A DNA stretch of 64,000 nt from Rhodanobacter_A agri. Its GTDB lineage: Bacteria > Pseudomonadota > Gammaproteobacteria > Xanthomonadales > Rhodanobacteraceae. Where the stretch lies: NCBI RefSeq assembly GCF_044904705.1, contig NZ_JADIKL010000008.1:62001-126000 (forward strand). Reading direction: 5' to 3'. Positions 46,921 through 56,849 of the stretch are shown in pieces. The notes under the pieces were generated by a model. It made no database searches. It was given only the letters and a program-made list of their open reading frames with translations, and had not been told where the DNA came from. The first letter of the stretch is position 1. Every line of letters begins with the position of its first letter. A program made the translations under genes and the position numbers.

Positions 46921-48164
46921 GCGGTACCCACCAGTTGCCGTTGCAAGGTGGCGATGTCCTTGCGCAGCGGATGCTCGGGCCACGCGGTGGCGAGTTTTTC
47001 CAGCAGCACGACGGCTTCAACGCGATGCTCGGCCTGCGCGCCCAGCAGGCGCGCGACGAGCAGGCCGTAGTGCGGGGCGCGCTCGTCGCGCGGCCAATGC
47101 GCGAGGTAGCCGCGGCCGAGGTGGATGGCGAGGCGCGCCATGCCCAGGCGATCGGCGAGGTCGGCCAGTTCGCCGCAGGTGCGCGGGTCGTCGGGCACGA
47201 AGGCCGGATCGATGGTGCAGCATTCCTGAACCACGCCGAGTGCGCGGCGCGCTTCGTTCTGGGCGATCAGCGCGGCGATCCAGATCTGACCGTGCACCAG
47301 CAAGTCGTCGCGCAGGCCCTGGCGGCGCAGCAGCTCGCGGTAGAGCTGGTGCACCGGCGCAGGGGCGGTGCGCTGGCGTAGGCGTTCGGCCAGCTGGCGC
47401 AATGCCGCCATCGGATCGCTGCCGGCCAGCGTGCGTGCTTCATCGACCAGCCGGCTGTCCTCGTCCTGGCCGATGGCCTTGGCGAGCTTCGGCGCTTCGG
47501 GCTCCAGTCCGAAGCGTTCGTGGCGCTGGTGGATCAGTACGCCCATCAGGTGGAAGGCCAGCACGATCAGCCAGGTGTACGCGAAGCCGTACAGGGGCAG
47601 TGCCAGGAAGCGCGGCAGCAGGGCGGAGGTGAGCATGGCTACCGCGACCATCGCGCCCAGCAGCAGATTGATCGCCACCGGCACCAGATAGGCGCCGCCG
47701 AAGCCGAGCGCGATGCGCCACCAGGTGGCGGGGTTGAGCGCCAACAGCACATTGCCGTCGAAGGCCAGCGACATGTCGATGGCCGGCAACGCCAGCACCA
47801 GCACCGGGACCAGCAGCCACAGTGCGGACGGGGCGAGCCAGGCACACGCGGCGAACAGCAGCGCGGCCACCAGATGGATCAGGGCAAGCGCCCAGCCGGC
47901 GGTGCCGGCTTCATCCGCACCCACGTCGGGCGGGTTGGCGTAGCCGTTCGCGGTGTGCTGCATGCAGTCGGCGGCATAGCGCCAGGTTGCAGCCCATACC
48001 AGCAGGTTGGCCAGCGTGCCGATGGCGGGCAGGAAACTCGCGTAATGCGCCAGCGCCAACGCCGTGCAGGTGGCCAGCCCGGCGCCGCGCAGTGGATAGC
48101 CGAAGCCGGCGGCGAAGCGCTCGCCAAACGGCGTGTCGGCGGAAACCATTTCGATGCGTGGCAT
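46917..48164 (-). CDS. Membrane protein with DUF4013-like N-terminus and TPR-like C-terminus
   Basis: A 415-residue protein. The first 215 residues hold about six hydrophobic helices (DUF4013-like; YPLRGAGLATCTALALAHYA). The rest is soluble and helical, with TPR-like pairs (SDPMAALRQLAERLR, MARLAIHLGRGYLAHWP, AEHRVEAVVLLEKLATAWPE). It may be a membrane scaffold. It starts at 48164, overlapping the stop of the 22-codon gene by one base, and overlaps DUF998 by 4 bp. Confidence 0.75.
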   Translation of the reverse strand: MPRIEMVSADTPFGERFAAGFGYPLRGAGLATCTALALAHYASFLPAIGTLANLLVWAATWRYAADCMQHTANGYANPPDVGADEAGTAGWALALIHLVAALLFAACAWLAPSALWLLVPVLVLALPAIDMSLAFDGNVLLALNPATWWRIALGFGGAYLVPVAINLLLGAMVAVAMLTSALLPRFLALPLYGFAYTWLIVLAFHLMGVLIHQRHERFGLEPEAPKLAKAIGQDEDSRLVDEARTLAGSDPMAALRQLAERLRQRTAPAPVHQLYRELLRRQGLRDDLLVHGQIWIAALIAQNEARRALGVVQECCTIDPAFVPDDPRTCGELADLADRLGMARLAIHLGRGYLAHWPRDERAPHYGLLVARLLGAQAEHRVEAVVLLEKLATAWPEHPLRKDIATLQRQLVGTA

Positions 48165-48232
48165 CAGCGTCCCCTCGGAGCCTGTTGCCGAGAGATGCCG
48201 CCCGGCACGCCGCCGATCAGCTTGTCGGTCAT
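48164..48232 (-). CDS. Possible 22-residue small protein or leader peptide
   Basis: An ORF with ATG at 48232, preceded by AAGGGATT 5-6 nt upstream, encodes MTDKLIGGVPGGISRQQAPR and ends GR. Its stop overlaps the next gene's start (TGATG). The good ribosome site and exact coupling suggest it is translated, either as a small protein or to set translation of the downstream gene. No relative is recognised. Confidence 0.45.
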   Translation of the reverse strand: MTDKLIGGVPGGISRQQAPRGR

Positions 48233-48350
48233 GAGAATCCCTTCGTTTCGAGTCGAGCGCGATTGTAGCCAGAGCCCGCCGCGCGCTGGTTCATTGAGTC
48301 TGCCGGTGCCGCGGGCTAAGGTGTCCGCCTTTCGTCGGATGGTTTTTCCC

Positions 48351-49823
48351 ATGCAGTCTGTTCGTGTTGTTCGATCCCTGCGCCTGGCGCCGTTGGCGGT
48401 AGCGTTTGGCTTGCTGGCGGCTTGTGCGGGAACGGGCGGCACCAAACCGCAGGCGCAGGTGACCGCGCTGTATGCCCAGCTCGACCAGGCCACCCAGGGT
48501 TACGACACCGCGTTGCAGCAGATCCGCGCCGGCAACCCCGCCGCCGGGCAGAAGACGCTGGAACAGACGCTGGACACGCTGAAGAACACCGCGGTCCGCT
48601 GTGGCGCCACCGCCGGCTGCGATTCGCAACGCTTCTTCTCGGCCTACGATCACATGCTGCGCCTCAAGGACGGCAGCTCGATCGGCGACGAGGGCATGAA
48701 CGAAGAGCCGCAGACCGGTATGGCGCTGGACCAGCGCGGCGCCGCTGCGTTGCCGGAAGCGCAGCGCAGCGTGACCTTGCTGCACGGGCAGAAGCTTTCC
48801 GAACTGATCGCGATGAACGGCGCGGTGAAGGCCGCGCTGCAGATGTGGCTGACCCAGTGGCGGCCGAACCTGATCGACGCCTGGATCAACTACCAGTACC
48901 TGCGCCAACAGATGTGGCCCGCATACAAGGACGCCGATCTGCCGGAGGCCTTGCTGTTCGGCATCATGGCGCAGGAGTCCGGCGGCAAGGTGCACTCGGT
49001 GTCGCGCTCCGGCGCGGCAGGCCCGCTGCAGTTCATGTACGCGACCGGGATGCGTTTCGGCCTGACCAACTTCAACGGTTTCGACCTGCGCTTCGATCCG
49101 GCCTCGTCGGCGCGCGCGAACGCCGAATACATGAACGAGCAGCTCCAGGTGTTCAACGACAACCTGGAGCTGACCCTGGCGGCCTACAACGCCGGCGAGG
49201 GGCGCATGAAGCGGATGGTGGGGCCGGACACCTCGGTGAGCTTCTACGATCCGCGCATCTACAACCAGCTCTCGCAGCAGACCCGTGACTACGTGCCCTC
49301 GGTGCTGGCGGCGGCGTGGCTGTTCCTGCACCCGGACAGCTACAACCTGCGCTTCCCGAAGATCGACGGCGTGGCTGGCAGCGTCACGCTGAAGCGGCCC
49401 GCCTCGATTTCCGAGCTGACGGTCTGCCTGGGCTCGGCCGGCGGCATGGAGGAGGGCTGGTTCCGTACCCTGCGCAACCTCAACCCGCGGCTCGACCCGC
49501 AGCAGGAGCAGCCGGCCGGCGCGGTGGTGCAGCTGCCCAAGCTACTGGAGCAGTCCTATGCCGCGCGCTGCGTGGATGGGCCATGGCCGATACTCGCCGC
49601 CGACCTGCACAGCGCCGCCGCGCCGGTGGTGGTCGATGCGGCGCCGCCGCCGCCCGCGGGGCCCGCCAAGACCCGTCATTACAAGGTGCGCCGTGGCGAC
49701 ACCCTGGTCGGCATCGTGCGCCAGCTGCGCTGTTCCAGCGTGGAGGAAGTCGCCGAGATGAACCATCTGCGGCATCACCACATTTCGGTGGGGCAGGTGT
49801 TGAAAGTGCCGGAGTGTCGCTGA
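48351..49823 (+). CDS. MltD-like lytic transglycosylase lipoprotein with LysM
   Basis: A 490-residue envelope protein. The lipobox is GLLAAC (Cys about 25). A helical region (about 30-190) precedes the SLT domain with the catalytic glutamate in FGIMAQESGGKVHSVSRSGA, followed by AAGPLQFM, LTLAAYNAGEGRMKRMV and a NYVPSV-like segment (TRDYVPSVLAAAW). The C-terminal LysM (HYKVRRGDTLVGIVRQL) binds peptidoglycan. It cleaves glycan strands to anhydro-muropeptides. The start could also be the ATG four codons earlier. Confidence 0.92.
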   Translation: MQSVRVVRSLRLAPLAVAFGLLAACAGTGGTKPQAQVTALYAQLDQATQGYDTALQQIRAGNPAAGQKTLEQTLDTLKNTAVRCGATAGCDSQRFFSAYDHMLRLKDGSSIGDEGMNEEPQTGMALDQRGAAALPEAQRSVTLLHGQKLSELIAMNGAVKAALQMWLTQWRPNLIDAWINYQYLRQQMWPAYKDADLPEALLFGIMAQESGGKVHSVSRSGAAGPLQFMYATGMRFGLTNFNGFDLRFDPASSARANAEYMNEQLQVFNDNLELTLAAYNAGEGRMKRMVGPDTSVSFYDPRIYNQLSQQTRDYVPSVLAAAWLFLHPDSYNLRFPKIDGVAGSVTLKRPASISELTVCLGSAGGMEEGWFRTLRNLNPRLDPQQEQPAGAVVQLPKLLEQSYAARCVDGPWPILAADLHSAAAPVVVDAAPPPPAGPAKTRHYKVRRGDTLVGIVRQLRCSSVEEVAEMNHLRHHHISVGQVLKVPECR

Positions 49824-49830
49824 GCTTCGG

Positions 49831-50286
49831 TCAGGCGGTGGCGCCAGCGCCTACCCAGCTATTGGCCTGGGAAGTTTGGCTGGCCTTGGCCCCCGAACGA
49901 TGCAGGCGCTTCAGCTCGTTCAGCAGCCGCAACACCGCCAGGTGCTGCAGCTGCAGGCGATCCTGTGGCGAGTGCTTGGTCTCGTGATAAGCCACGGCCA
50001 GCCACAGCGCGATGCCGCGCAACGCCACCTCGGGATTGTCCGAACGTGCCCGCTCGTAGCCGGTGTCGGTGCCCTTTCCCCAAGGCAGGTAGCGCGCTTC
50101 CGGCGGCGTGCCGTACAGGTGCGGGAATTCGCTGCGCGAGGCCTGGCCGATCTCGCGCAAGGTCAGCAGACTCAGCTGGGCGCGGCTGCGCTGGGGCAGA
50201 GCGTGCACGCAACGCTCGATCTCGCGCAACTGGCGGGTGAGCTGGTACGCGCGGAGGAAGGCGATGGCCGGGCTGAGCAGCTGCAT
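49831..50286 (-). CDS. Conserved hypothetical protein
   Basis: A 151-residue, mainly helical protein. I do not recognise a family. It reads IAFLRAYQLTRQLREIERCV, then EFPHLYGTPPEARYLPWGKG and IALWLAVAYHETKHSPQDRL. The conserved-looking YLPWGKGTDTGYERARSDNP may be a ligand loop. The start at 50286 has GAGGA 4 nt upstream. There is no signal peptide. It converges with the MltD-like gene, 7 bp apart. Confidence 0.65.
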   Translation of the reverse strand: MQLLSPAIAFLRAYQLTRQLREIERCVHALPQRSRAQLSLLTLREIGQASRSEFPHLYGTPPEARYLPWGKGTDTGYERARSDNPEVALRGIALWLAVAYHETKHSPQDRLQLQHLAVLRLLNELKRLHRSGAKASQTSQANSWVGAGATA

Positions 50287-50374
50287 GGAGTCCTCGTCGG
50301 CTGGCACCGCGCGGTGGGCACGGCAACGGCGAGAGGATAGTGGGCGCGCGATACCGGTTGCGCCCAGTGCGTCA

Positions 50375-50394
50375 CAAAATGACGCGAGGCGTCA
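50375..50394 (-). terminator. Intrinsic terminator at the end of psd
   Basis: On the minus strand TGACGC-CTC-GCGTCA followed by TTTTG. The stem begins with the psd stop codon. Confidence 0.55.
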
Positions 50395-51240
50395 GTTTGC
50401 GCGAAGCGTGCCCCCCAGCCGCTGGCCTACCTGCACCGGCTGTTGCGGCTGCAGCGCATCCAGTTCGGCCATGCCTTCGGGCAACAGCAGGATCACCGTG
50501 GAGCCCATGTTGAAACGCGCCATTTCGGCGAAGCGCTCCAGCGTCACCTTCTGGCCGGCGAAGGACTTGCGGCGGATCGACGGCGCGTAGGGCGGGATCA
50601 CCAGCCCGTCCCACACCGTGGCCACCGAGGACACCAGGATCGCGCCCACCATCACCACCGCGAACGGGCCGTGTTCGCCTTCGAAATGGCAGACCAGCCG
50701 CTCGTTGCGCGCGAACAGCCGCGGAATGGCTTCGACCGCGAACGGCGCCACACTGAAGATGCGTCCGGGTACGTGCACGGTTTCCTTGAGCGTACCGGCC
50801 CGCGGCATGTGCACGCGGTGGTAGTCGCGAGGCGACAGGTAGACGGTGACGAAGCGGCCGTTGCGGTACGGCGCGGCCGAGGCCTCGTCGCCCAGCAGTT
50901 CGGCGGCGCTGTAGTCCTGTCCCTTGGCCTGGAAGATGCGCCCGTCGACGATAGCGCCGGCCTGGCTGACGCGGCCGTCGGCGGGCGAGAGCAGGGCGGC
51001 CGGATCGGCGTCGGCCTGGCGCGCGCCGGGCCTCAGCTTGCGGGTGAAGAAGGCATTGAAGTGCTGGTAGGCCAACGGATCGGGCTGCGCCGCCTCGGCC
51101 ATGTTCACGTTGTAGTTGCGCACGATGGTGGCGATCAGCCAGTTCTTCCACGGCGCGAAGGTCCAGCGCGTGCCCCAGTAGACCAGGCGCGACAGAAAGC
51201 GGTGCGGAAGGATGTATTGGAGCAATACTTTGAAAGTCAT
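50392..51240 (-). CDS. psd: Phosphatidylserine decarboxylase
   Basis: A 282-residue inner-membrane-associated proenzyme that makes phosphatidylethanolamine. It self-cleaves before Ser247 in ARFNMGSTVILLLPEG (the LGST motif with Met for Leu) to create the pyruvoyl group. Catalytic Asp and His lie in LLSPADGRVSQAG and YLSPRDYHRVHMP. Full length. The start at 51240 lies close to a possible TATACT box; it is divergent from prmB. Confidence 0.97.
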   Translation of the reverse strand: MTFKVLLQYILPHRFLSRLVYWGTRWTFAPWKNWLIATIVRNYNVNMAEAAQPDPLAYQHFNAFFTRKLRPGARQADADPAALLSPADGRVSQAGAIVDGRIFQAKGQDYSAAELLGDEASAAPYRNGRFVTVYLSPRDYHRVHMPRAGTLKETVHVPGRIFSVAPFAVEAIPRLFARNERLVCHFEGEHGPFAVVMVGAILVSSVATVWDGLVIPPYAPSIRRKSFAGQKVTLERFAEMARFNMGSTVILLLPEGMAELDALQPQQPVQVGQRLGGTLRAN

Positions 51241-51265
51241 CCAGCCAGTATACGGGGCTGGCGCT

Positions 51266-51271
51266 TATAAT
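51266..51271 (+). promoter_or_regulatory. Candidate -10 box for prmB
   Basis: A perfect TATAAT 33 bp before the prmB start, in the 63-bp gap from divergent psd. The -35 is poor. Confidence 0.4.
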
Positions 51272-51303
51272 CAGCGGTCTTTTTGCCGCGCCGTGGGCCG
51301 CCC

Positions 51304-52224
51304 GTGACCGCCGAACTCGCCACCATCATCGACTTCATCCGCTACGGCGCCAGCCGCTTCTCGGCCGCCGGGCTGACCTTCGGCCACAGCCACGACAACC
51401 CCATCGACGAGGCCACCCACCTGGTGCTGGCCAGCCTGCACCTGCCGCCGGACATCCCGCCGGCCTACGGCGCGGGCCGGCTCACCACCGAGGAGCGCGC
51501 GAACGTGCTGGCCTTGATCGAGCGCCGCGTCAGCGAGCGCCTGCCGGTGGCCTACCTGGTCGGCGAAACCTGGTTCGCCGGCTTGAAGTTCAAGAGCGAT
51601 CGCCGTGCTCTGGTGCCGCGCTCGCCGATTGCCGAGCTGATCGAATCCGGCTTCGCGCCGTGGCTGGACGAGCGCCATGTGGAGCGCGCGCTGGACTTGT
51701 GCACCGGCTCGGGCTGCATCGGCATCGCGATGGCCGAATACAACCCGGACTGGCGCGTCGATATCGTCGACATCAGCGACGACGCGCTGGCGCTGGCGCG
51801 CGAGAACATCGTGTTCCAGCACGTCGAGTCGCGCGTCGAGGCGGTGAAGTCCGACCTGTTCGCCGGCGTGCGCGGGCGCAAGTACGACCTGATCGTCTCG
51901 AACCCGCCCTACGTCACCGAGGACGAATACACCGCGCTGCCCGGCGAATACGCCCACGAGCCCAAGCTCGGCCTCACCTCGGGCCAGGACGGGCTGGACA
52001 TCTGCCTGCGCATCCTCGACGAGGCCGCCGACCTGCTGACCGACGACGGCCTGCTGATCGTCGAAGTGGGCGAGAGCGAGCACGCGCTGGCCGCGCTGCT
52101 GCCGGAAGTCCCGTTCGTGTGGATCGAGTTCAAGGTCGGCCAGATGGGCGTGTTCGCGCTGGAGCGCCGCGACCTGGTCGAGCACAAGGCGGCGATCCAC
52201 GCCGCCGCGGCCGCGCGGCGCTGA
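51304..52224 (+). CDS. prmB: Ribosomal protein L3 glutamine methyltransferase PrmB
   Basis: A 306-residue SAM-dependent methyltransferase that N5-methylates a glutamine of ribosomal protein L3. The SAM site is ALDLCTGSGCIGIAMA, and the catalytic NPPY is N200-Y203 (IVSNPPYVTEDEY). The N-terminal helical domain (TIIDFIRYGASRFSAAGL) is PrmB-type rather than PrmC. GTG at 51304 is chosen; a TTG seven codons earlier is possible. It precedes aroC, as in many gammaproteobacteria. Confidence 0.95.
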   Translation: MTAELATIIDFIRYGASRFSAAGLTFGHSHDNPIDEATHLVLASLHLPPDIPPAYGAGRLTTEERANVLALIERRVSERLPVAYLVGETWFAGLKFKSDRRALVPRSPIAELIESGFAPWLDERHVERALDLCTGSGCIGIAMAEYNPDWRVDIVDISDDALALARENIVFQHVESRVEAVKSDLFAGVRGRKYDLIVSNPPYVTEDEYTALPGEYAHEPKLGLTSGQDGLDICLRILDEAADLLTDDGLLIVEVGESEHALAALLPEVPFVWIEFKVGQMGVFALERRDLVEHKAAIHAAAAARR

Positions 52225-52228
52225 TCCG

Positions 52229-52792
52229 ATGGAACTGGTCACGGCACGCTTGCGACTGGATGCGCTGCGCCGTGACGACGCCGCGGCGCTGTTCGCGTAT
52301 CGCGCCGATCCGGAGGTTTGCCGTTACCAGGGTTGGCGCCCGGCCGCACTGGCCGATGCCGAGCGTTTCATCGACGATCAGTCGGCCATGGCCGCGCCAT
52401 CGCAAGGCCAGTGGTTCCAACGCGCCATTCGCCATCTCGACGATGGCGCGCTGATCGGCGACGTCGGCTTCTGCCTCGCCGATGCGCAAGCCGAATTCGG
52501 CATCACGCTGGCGCCTGCCGTGCAGGGCAAGGGCTATGCCCGCGAGGCGCTGCATGCGCTGTTCGGCTGGCTGTTCGGCGAGATGGGGGTGCATCGCCTG
52601 CATGCGTCGGTCGATCCGCGCAACGCGCCGAGCATGGCCTTGCTGCAGGCGATGGGCATGCGCAAGGAGGCGCATTTCCGCGAAAGCCTGCTGTTCCATG
52701 GCGCCTGGGTGGATGACGTCGTCTTCGGGCTGCTGGCCAGCGAATGGCCCGCTGTCGCCGGCAGGAGCGCAGGAATTGTTGCATCGCGGTAA
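52229..52792 (+). CDS. GNAT-family N-acetyltransferase (RimJ/RimL-like)
   Basis: A 187-residue acetyltransferase. ELVTARLRLDALRRDDAAAL is the RimJ/L-type opening. The acetyl-CoA pyrophosphate loop is VQGKGYAREALHALF, and RLHASVDPRNAPSMALLQAM is motif B. It could acetylate a ribosomal protein N-terminus or a small amine; substrate unknown. It lies 4 bp after prmB and 33 bp before aroC, probably in one operon. Confidence 0.9.
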   Translation: MELVTARLRLDALRRDDAAALFAYRADPEVCRYQGWRPAALADAERFIDDQSAMAAPSQGQWFQRAIRHLDDGALIGDVGFCLADAQAEFGITLAPAVQGKGYAREALHALFGWLFGEMGVHRLHASVDPRNAPSMALLQAMGMRKEAHFRESLLFHGAWVDDVVFGLLASEWPAVAGRSAGIVASR

Positions 52793-52825
52793 GCTGTGCG
52801 GGTTTTCCTCGGACGTCCAAATCCC

Positions 52826-53914
52826 GTGTCCAGCAACTCCACCGGCAAGCTCTTCACCGTCACCACCTTCGGCGAAAGCCACGGGCCGGCCATTGGCTGC
52901 GTGATCGACGGCTGCCCGCCGGGCCTGCCGATCAGCGAAGAAGAATTCCGCCAGGACCTCGACCGCCGCGCCACCGGCAAGTCGCGCCACACCTCGCAGC
53001 GGCGCGAGGCGGACGAGGTGGAGATCCTTTCCGGCGTGTACGAAGGCCGCACCACCGGCACGCCGATCGCGCTGCTGATCCGCAACACCGACCAGCGCAG
53101 CAAGGACTACGGCGACATCGCCTCGACCTTTCGCCCCGGCCATGCCGACTACACCTACTGGCATAAGTACGGCATCCGCGATCCACGCGGCGGCGGCCGT
53201 TCGTCGGCGCGCGAAACCACCATGCGCGTGGCCGCCGCGGTGATCGCCAAGAAATGGCTGGCCGAGCGCCACGGCGTGCGCGTGCGTGGCTACCTCGCGC
53301 AGATCGGCGAGATCGCGCCGGCCGGTTTCGACTGGTCCGCGGTGGAGCAGAACCCGTTCTTCTGGCCGGATGCGGCGCAAGTCCCCGAGCTGGAAAAATA
53401 CATGGACGCGCTGCGCAAATCCGGCGACTCGGTCGGTGCGCGCGTCAACGTGGTGGCCGATGGCGTGCCGCCGGGCTGGGGCGAGCCGATCTACGGCAAG
53501 CTGGACGGCGACCTCGCCAGTGCGCTGATGTCGATCAATGCGGTGAAGGGTGTGGAGATCGGCGACGGTTTCGCGGCGGTCGGGCAGCGCGGCAGCCAGC
53601 ACCGCGATGAAATGCATTTGGACGGCTTTACGTCCAATCACGCGGGTGGCATCCTTGGCGGCATCAGCACGGGGCAGGCGGTGGTCGCCTCGGTCGCGTT
53701 GAAGCCCACGTCCAGCATCCTGATTCCCGGCCGCAGCGTGAACCTGGCGGGCGAGCCGGTGGAAGTGGTCACCAAGGGCCGCCACGACCCCTGCGTCGGC
53801 ATCCGCGCCACGCCGATCGCCGAGGCGATGATGGCGCTGGTGCTGATGGACCACGCGCTGCGCCACCGCGCGCAGTGCGGCGACGTGGGCGAGGTGGCCC
53901 CCCGTATCACCTGA
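52826..53914 (+). CDS. aroC: Chorismate synthase
   Basis: A 362-residue FMN-dependent enzyme that makes chorismate from EPSP, the end of the shikimate pathway that feeds the trp genes later in this window. Signatures are TTFGESHGPAIGCVIDGCPPG, EILSGVYEGRTTGTPIALLI, GGGRSSARETTMRVAAAVIA and the C-terminal GRHDPCVGIRATPIAEAM. GTG at 52826 (SSNSTGKLFTVTTFGESHG) is the family start; the frame opens ten codons earlier. Confidence 0.98.
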   Translation: MSSNSTGKLFTVTTFGESHGPAIGCVIDGCPPGLPISEEEFRQDLDRRATGKSRHTSQRREADEVEILSGVYEGRTTGTPIALLIRNTDQRSKDYGDIASTFRPGHADYTYWHKYGIRDPRGGGRSSARETTMRVAAAVIAKKWLAERHGVRVRGYLAQIGEIAPAGFDWSAVEQNPFFWPDAAQVPELEKYMDALRKSGDSVGARVNVVADGVPPGWGEPIYGKLDGDLASALMSINAVKGVEIGDGFAAVGQRGSQHRDEMHLDGFTSNHAGGILGGISTGQAVVASVALKPTSSILIPGRSVNLAGEPVEVVTKGRHDPCVGIRATPIAEAMMALVLMDHALRHRAQCGDVGEVAPRIT

Positions 53915-53928
53915 CGGAGGCGACGACG

Positions 53929-54315
53929 ATGAAAACGCATTCCGACCCGGCCCTTGGCCTGGTGCCCCGTTTTGGCGAAATTCTCAGCGACGCGATCGGC
54001 TACTGGGAGCGCCGGCGCATCGCCTACAACATCGCGCTGGCGGCGGTCGTCCTGGGCTGGACGGCATCGGCATGGGCCGAGCTGCGCGGCCAACTGGACG
54101 TCCAGCACCTGCTGATGCTGTTCGTTCTCGCGGTGCTGGCGAATGTCTGCTACTGCGCCGCCTACCTGGCGGACGTGCCGATGCAGCTTTCGGCGTTCCG
54201 GGCCGGCTGGCGTCGCCGGCGCTGGCTGCTGTGGCTGGTCGGCACCTTGTTCGGCATGGCGTTGACCTGGTTCTGGATCGCCGACGAGATCCTGCCGGCA
54301 GTGGGACGTCCATGA
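53929..54315 (+). CDS. Small inner-membrane protein, hypothetical
   Basis: A 128-residue protein with three hydrophobic helices (about 36-52, 58-78 and 100-118) and an internal basic stretch (GWRRRRWLLW). The N-terminus reads PRFGEILSDAIGYWERRRIA. GGAGG lies 7 nt upstream of the start. No family is recognised. It overlaps the dehydrogenase gene by 4 bp. Confidence 0.7.
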   Translation: MKTHSDPALGLVPRFGEILSDAIGYWERRRIAYNIALAAVVLGWTASAWAELRGQLDVQHLLMLFVLAVLANVCYCAAYLADVPMQLSAFRAGWRRRRWLLWLVGTLFGMALTWFWIADEILPAVGRP

Positions 54316-55360
54316 GCGACCGGCCCAGCGTGTGGGTGTCGCGCCCGACCTTCGACGACGTGACCGCACGGCTGGCTCCGCATTTCGATGTGCGCGTCGA
54401 GCCGGAAGAGAGGAAGTTCGCCCCCGCCGAGCTGGCCGCGAAACTGGCCGGCTGCGATGCCGCCATCGTGGGCTTGAAGGAACACATCGGTACGGCCGAG
54501 CTGGCCGGCGCAAAGCGTCTGCGCATCGTGGCCAATCTTGCCGTGGGCTACGACAACCTCGACCTGGCCGCGCTGGGTGCAGCCGGCATCGCTGCCTCCA
54601 ACACCGCCGACGTGCTCAACGAGAGCGTGGCCGACTACGCCTGGGCGCTGCTGCTCGGCGCGGCGCGGCGCATGGGCGCCGCCGAGCGCTGGCTGCGCGC
54701 AGGGCACTGGCACGCCACCGAGTTCAAGGGCTGGCTGGGCACCGATGTGCGCGGCCGCACCTTGGGCATCCTGGGCATGGGCCGTATCGGCCAGGCGATC
54801 GCCCGACGCGCGCAGGGCTTCAGCATGCCGGTGCTCTATCACAACCGCTCGCGCCTGCCAGAGAGCACCGAACGCGAATGCCGCGCCCGTTACGTGGACA
54901 AGACCACCTTGCTGCGTGAGTCCGACTGCCTCGTGCTGGTATTGCCGCTGACGGCGGAGACCCGTCACGCCATCGGCACCGCCGAGCTGGCGCAGATGAA
55001 GCCGTCCGCGGTGCTGGTGAACGTGGCGCGCGGCGGCATCGTGGACGACGCGGCGCTGGCGGCCGCGCTGCGCGAAGGCCGCCTCGCCGCGGCGGGGCTG
55101 GACGTGTTCGAGGGTGAGCCGCGGGTGCATCCGGACCTGCTCGCGCTCGACAACGTGCTGCTCAGCCCGCATATCGCCAGCGCCACGACAGATACCCGCC
55201 GTGCCATGACCGCCGTGGCGGTGGACAATGTGCTGGCGTTCTTCGGCCATGGCCCGCATGCCGGGCATCCGCCGAACCTCTTGAATCCCGAAGCGCTGGC
55301 CGCGGCCGGCGCGACTGTTCCACCACCCCTCCACTTTTCCACCCACCAAGAACCCACCCG

Positions 55361-55364
<4 letters not shown>
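54312..55364 (+). CDS. D-isomer-specific 2-hydroxyacid dehydrogenase (glyoxylate/hydroxypyruvate reductase-like)
   Basis: A 350-residue NAD(P)H enzyme. The Rossmann motif is LGILGMGRIGQAIARRA, with catalytic Arg in VNVARGGIVDDAAL, Glu in AGLDVFEGEPRVHP, and His in VLLSPHIASAT. It is closest in layout to glyoxylate/2-ketogluconate reductases (GhrB-like). The C-terminal tail (about 25 residues, PPPLHFSTHQEPTR) is longer than usual. It overlaps asd by 4 bp. Confidence 0.9.
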
Positions 55365-56385
<1,021 letters not shown>

Positions 56386-56389
<4 letters not shown>

Positions 56390-56673
56390 GGCGCGGCCAG
56401 TACTGGCTGGCGCTGGCCTTGGCGCTGGCGGCCGCCCCTCTGTGGGCGCGCACCCAGCAGCCTGCTGTTTCCAAGGCGGCGCCCAAGGATGCGGCTGCGG
56501 TCGCCAGGCAACGTGCCGAGGTGCAACGCTTGCGGCACGACGTGGCCGCGCAGGAGTCCGGCAGCGAGGCGGCCGCCCAGCGGCTCAAGCAGCGGGACGC
56601 GGAGATCGCCGATCTGCAGCGGCAGTTGCAGGCGGCACAGCAGGCCGGGGCCGCCACCGGCAAAGGACCCTGA
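56386..56673 (+). CDS. Small secreted coiled-coil protein, hypothetical
   Basis: A 95-residue protein starting from GTG at 56386, overlapping the asd stop (GTGA). The signal peptide is WLALALALAAAPLWA. The mature part is a charged helix (AEVQRLRHDVAAQ, LKQRDAEIADLQRQLQAAQQ) that should form a coiled coil. No family is recognised. It may act with FimV, which follows. Confidence 0.65.
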
Positions 56674-56849
56674 TCCTCCCTCCCAAGGGCCGCCAGGGTT
56701 CTGGAATGTGCGGCAGCAATGCGTCGCAAGTCTGCGATCCTGCTATTGTTGATCCGTACACATCTAACTAAAGTGGCGCCTCGTCAGGGCGAAGCGCCAC
56801 TATCGTGGTGGCCTTGCCAGATGCCATGGCTTGTTCGGGGGAGCGCGTG

